Shown here in pieces: positions 63,338 to 64,000 of a stretch of DNA of 64,000 nucleotides. The stretch covers positions 4,169,001 to 4,233,000 of the forward strand of contig NZ_CP029551.1 of assembly GCF_003173735.1 (NCBI RefSeq), written 5' to 3'. The notes beneath the pieces were generated by a model that made no database searches, had not been told where the DNA came from, and was given only the letters and a program-made list of their open reading frames with translations. Source of the stretch: Methylobacterium radiodurans (GTDB lineage: Bacteria; Pseudomonadota; Alphaproteobacteria; Rhizobiales; Beijerinckiaceae). Positions within the stretch are counted from its first letter, which is position 1. Each line of letters starts with the position of its first letter. A program made the position numbers and the translations under genes.

Positions 63338-63964
63338 TCAGGCCCCGAGTTGGCGCCCGATCCGCAACGACCGGTCGACTGCGAACTCGCCCACGCGCTT
63401 CCTGCAGGTTTCAGGCGCGGGGGGCCGGGTCAGCGACCTGCAACGGGGGCGCCGGCGGGCCGCGTCATCCCGGAAACGGCCGCCGCCCGCCCGGGCGCGC
63501 GCCTGAAGGCGTCGTCCGACGACGCGCAGGCACTCCTCGACCTGTACCCATCGGCCGCTCGCGTCCCCGGGGCCGATACCGGAGCACGCCGCGGCTAGGA
63601 CGTCGGTGGTCAGCAGGAGCGAACGGTGCAGCAGGGGCTCGCCCGGCCTTCCCTTCAGCAGGTCCGCTTGGCAAAGGCGGCCAGGCCTCGGCACCCCGAT
63701 CGAGGCGATCATGCCGGAGCCGATCTCGGGACCCGGCCCTTCGATCCGTGACGCGAGGGCATGGATCCGGGAACGCGGATCGGCGTCAGCCTCCGGTGCG
63801 CCGCGGACCGGATCGACGTAGGCGGTCGGCATCGCGATTGCGTCGAGGTCACGGGCCGCGTCCGGGCTGCGGAGCGCCACGAGGACATCGTCATGGCGGT
63901 CGCGCCCGAATATCGCGAGGACGCGTCGGCGCAGGAAGCGCGCCGGTACCCGGACGACCCGCAT
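63338..63964 (-). CDS. Unknown protein, first of a leftward pair
   Basis: A 208-residue frame starting MRVVRVPARFLRRRVLAIFG. The first 150 residues look like a folded mixed alpha/beta protein (DDVLVALRSPDAARDLDAIA, SLLLTTDVLAAACSGIGPG, WVQVEECLRVVGRRL). The last 50 are Arg-rich and less certain. It is near the window edge but its start is inside. No family recognised. It is probably co-transcribed with the following gene. Confidence 0.5.
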   Translation of the reverse strand: MRVVRVPARFLRRRVLAIFGRDRHDDVLVALRSPDAARDLDAIAMPTAYVDPVRGAPEADADPRSRIHALASRIEGPGPEIGSGMIASIGVPRPGRLCQADLLKGRPGEPLLHRSLLLTTDVLAAACSGIGPGDASGRWVQVEECLRVVGRRLQARARAGGGRFRDDAARRRPRCRSLTRPPAPETCRKRVGEFAVDRSLRIGRQLGA

Positions 63965-64000
63965 GCCTCGTGCGGTCGGCCGCGCGGCGACGTCGACGGG

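Noticed and set aside
1..64000. CRISPR arrays, tRNA or rRNA genes
   Set aside because: I found no regularly spaced identical repeats and no cloverleaf or rRNA-like stretches while reading; absence is by eye only.

Overview
The window is high-GC DNA with strong third-codon GC bias. The gene content points to an alphaproteobacterium, most likely Methylobacterium/Methylorubrum or a close relative. The pointers are a NepR/EcfG general stress locus, HWE-type histidine kinases, many PAS/GGDEF/EAL and cytoplasmic chemoreceptor genes, DUF6894 and DUF892 proteins and a cyoABCD ubiquinol oxidase operon. The genus is an inference from content only. No rRNA, tRNA, CRISPR array or replication origin was seen.

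Layout. (1) 1-17 kb is a sensory region: a triple-PAS chemoreceptor ending in PilZ, a GAF-PAS4-GGDEF-EAL protein, a globin-coupled chemoreceptor interrupted by an in-frame TAG, a PAS-only gene fused awkwardly to a zinc-ribbon metallopeptidase gene, and a large GAF-PAS-GGDEF-PAS-PAS-GGDEF-EAL protein. Between them lie a decayed copy of the restriction gene found at 36.8 kb and a TnpB fossil. (2) 17-29 kb is mobile DNA: a tyrosine integrase, a Phd/PIN toxin-antitoxin-like pair, a metallophosphoesterase, and an 800-residue large serine recombinase carrying a transposase-type and a winged-helix module at its C-terminus, plus unknown genes. (3) 29-41 kb looks like a defence island: a stand-alone nitrilase-fold protein, a patatin-like lipase, a small AT-richer gene, a type II restriction-modification pair, and a two-gene unit of cytoplasmic S8 protease plus ComEC-like metallo-beta-lactamase protein. 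(4) 41-49 kb is a core-type respiratory locus: a Crp/Fnr regulator with an FNR-like box, an MFS transporter and cyoABCD. (5) 49-59 kb is a signalling and stress block: Crp/Fnr regulator, GAF-PAS3-HWE kinase, single-domain response regulator, DUF892 protein, PAS2 hybrid kinase, an ECF sigma factor with a NepR-like N-terminus, and a separate nepR. (6) 59-64 kb holds a second metallophosphoesterase, a divergent pair of paralogous proteins that look like ParA/MinD ATPases without a P-loop, and two unknown genes.

How it fits together. Regions 1 and 5 are mostly sensors and regulators of c-di-GMP, chemotaxis and stress. Regions 2, 3 and 6 are accessory. Four genes or operons in the accessory regions (tyrosine integrase, serine recombinase operon and both ParA-like genes) are each preceded, in the right orientation, by the same perfect extended -10 element TGGTATAAT. 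That motif should be rare in DNA of this composition, and it suggests a shared host-independent, vegetative-sigma expression strategy for mobile genes.
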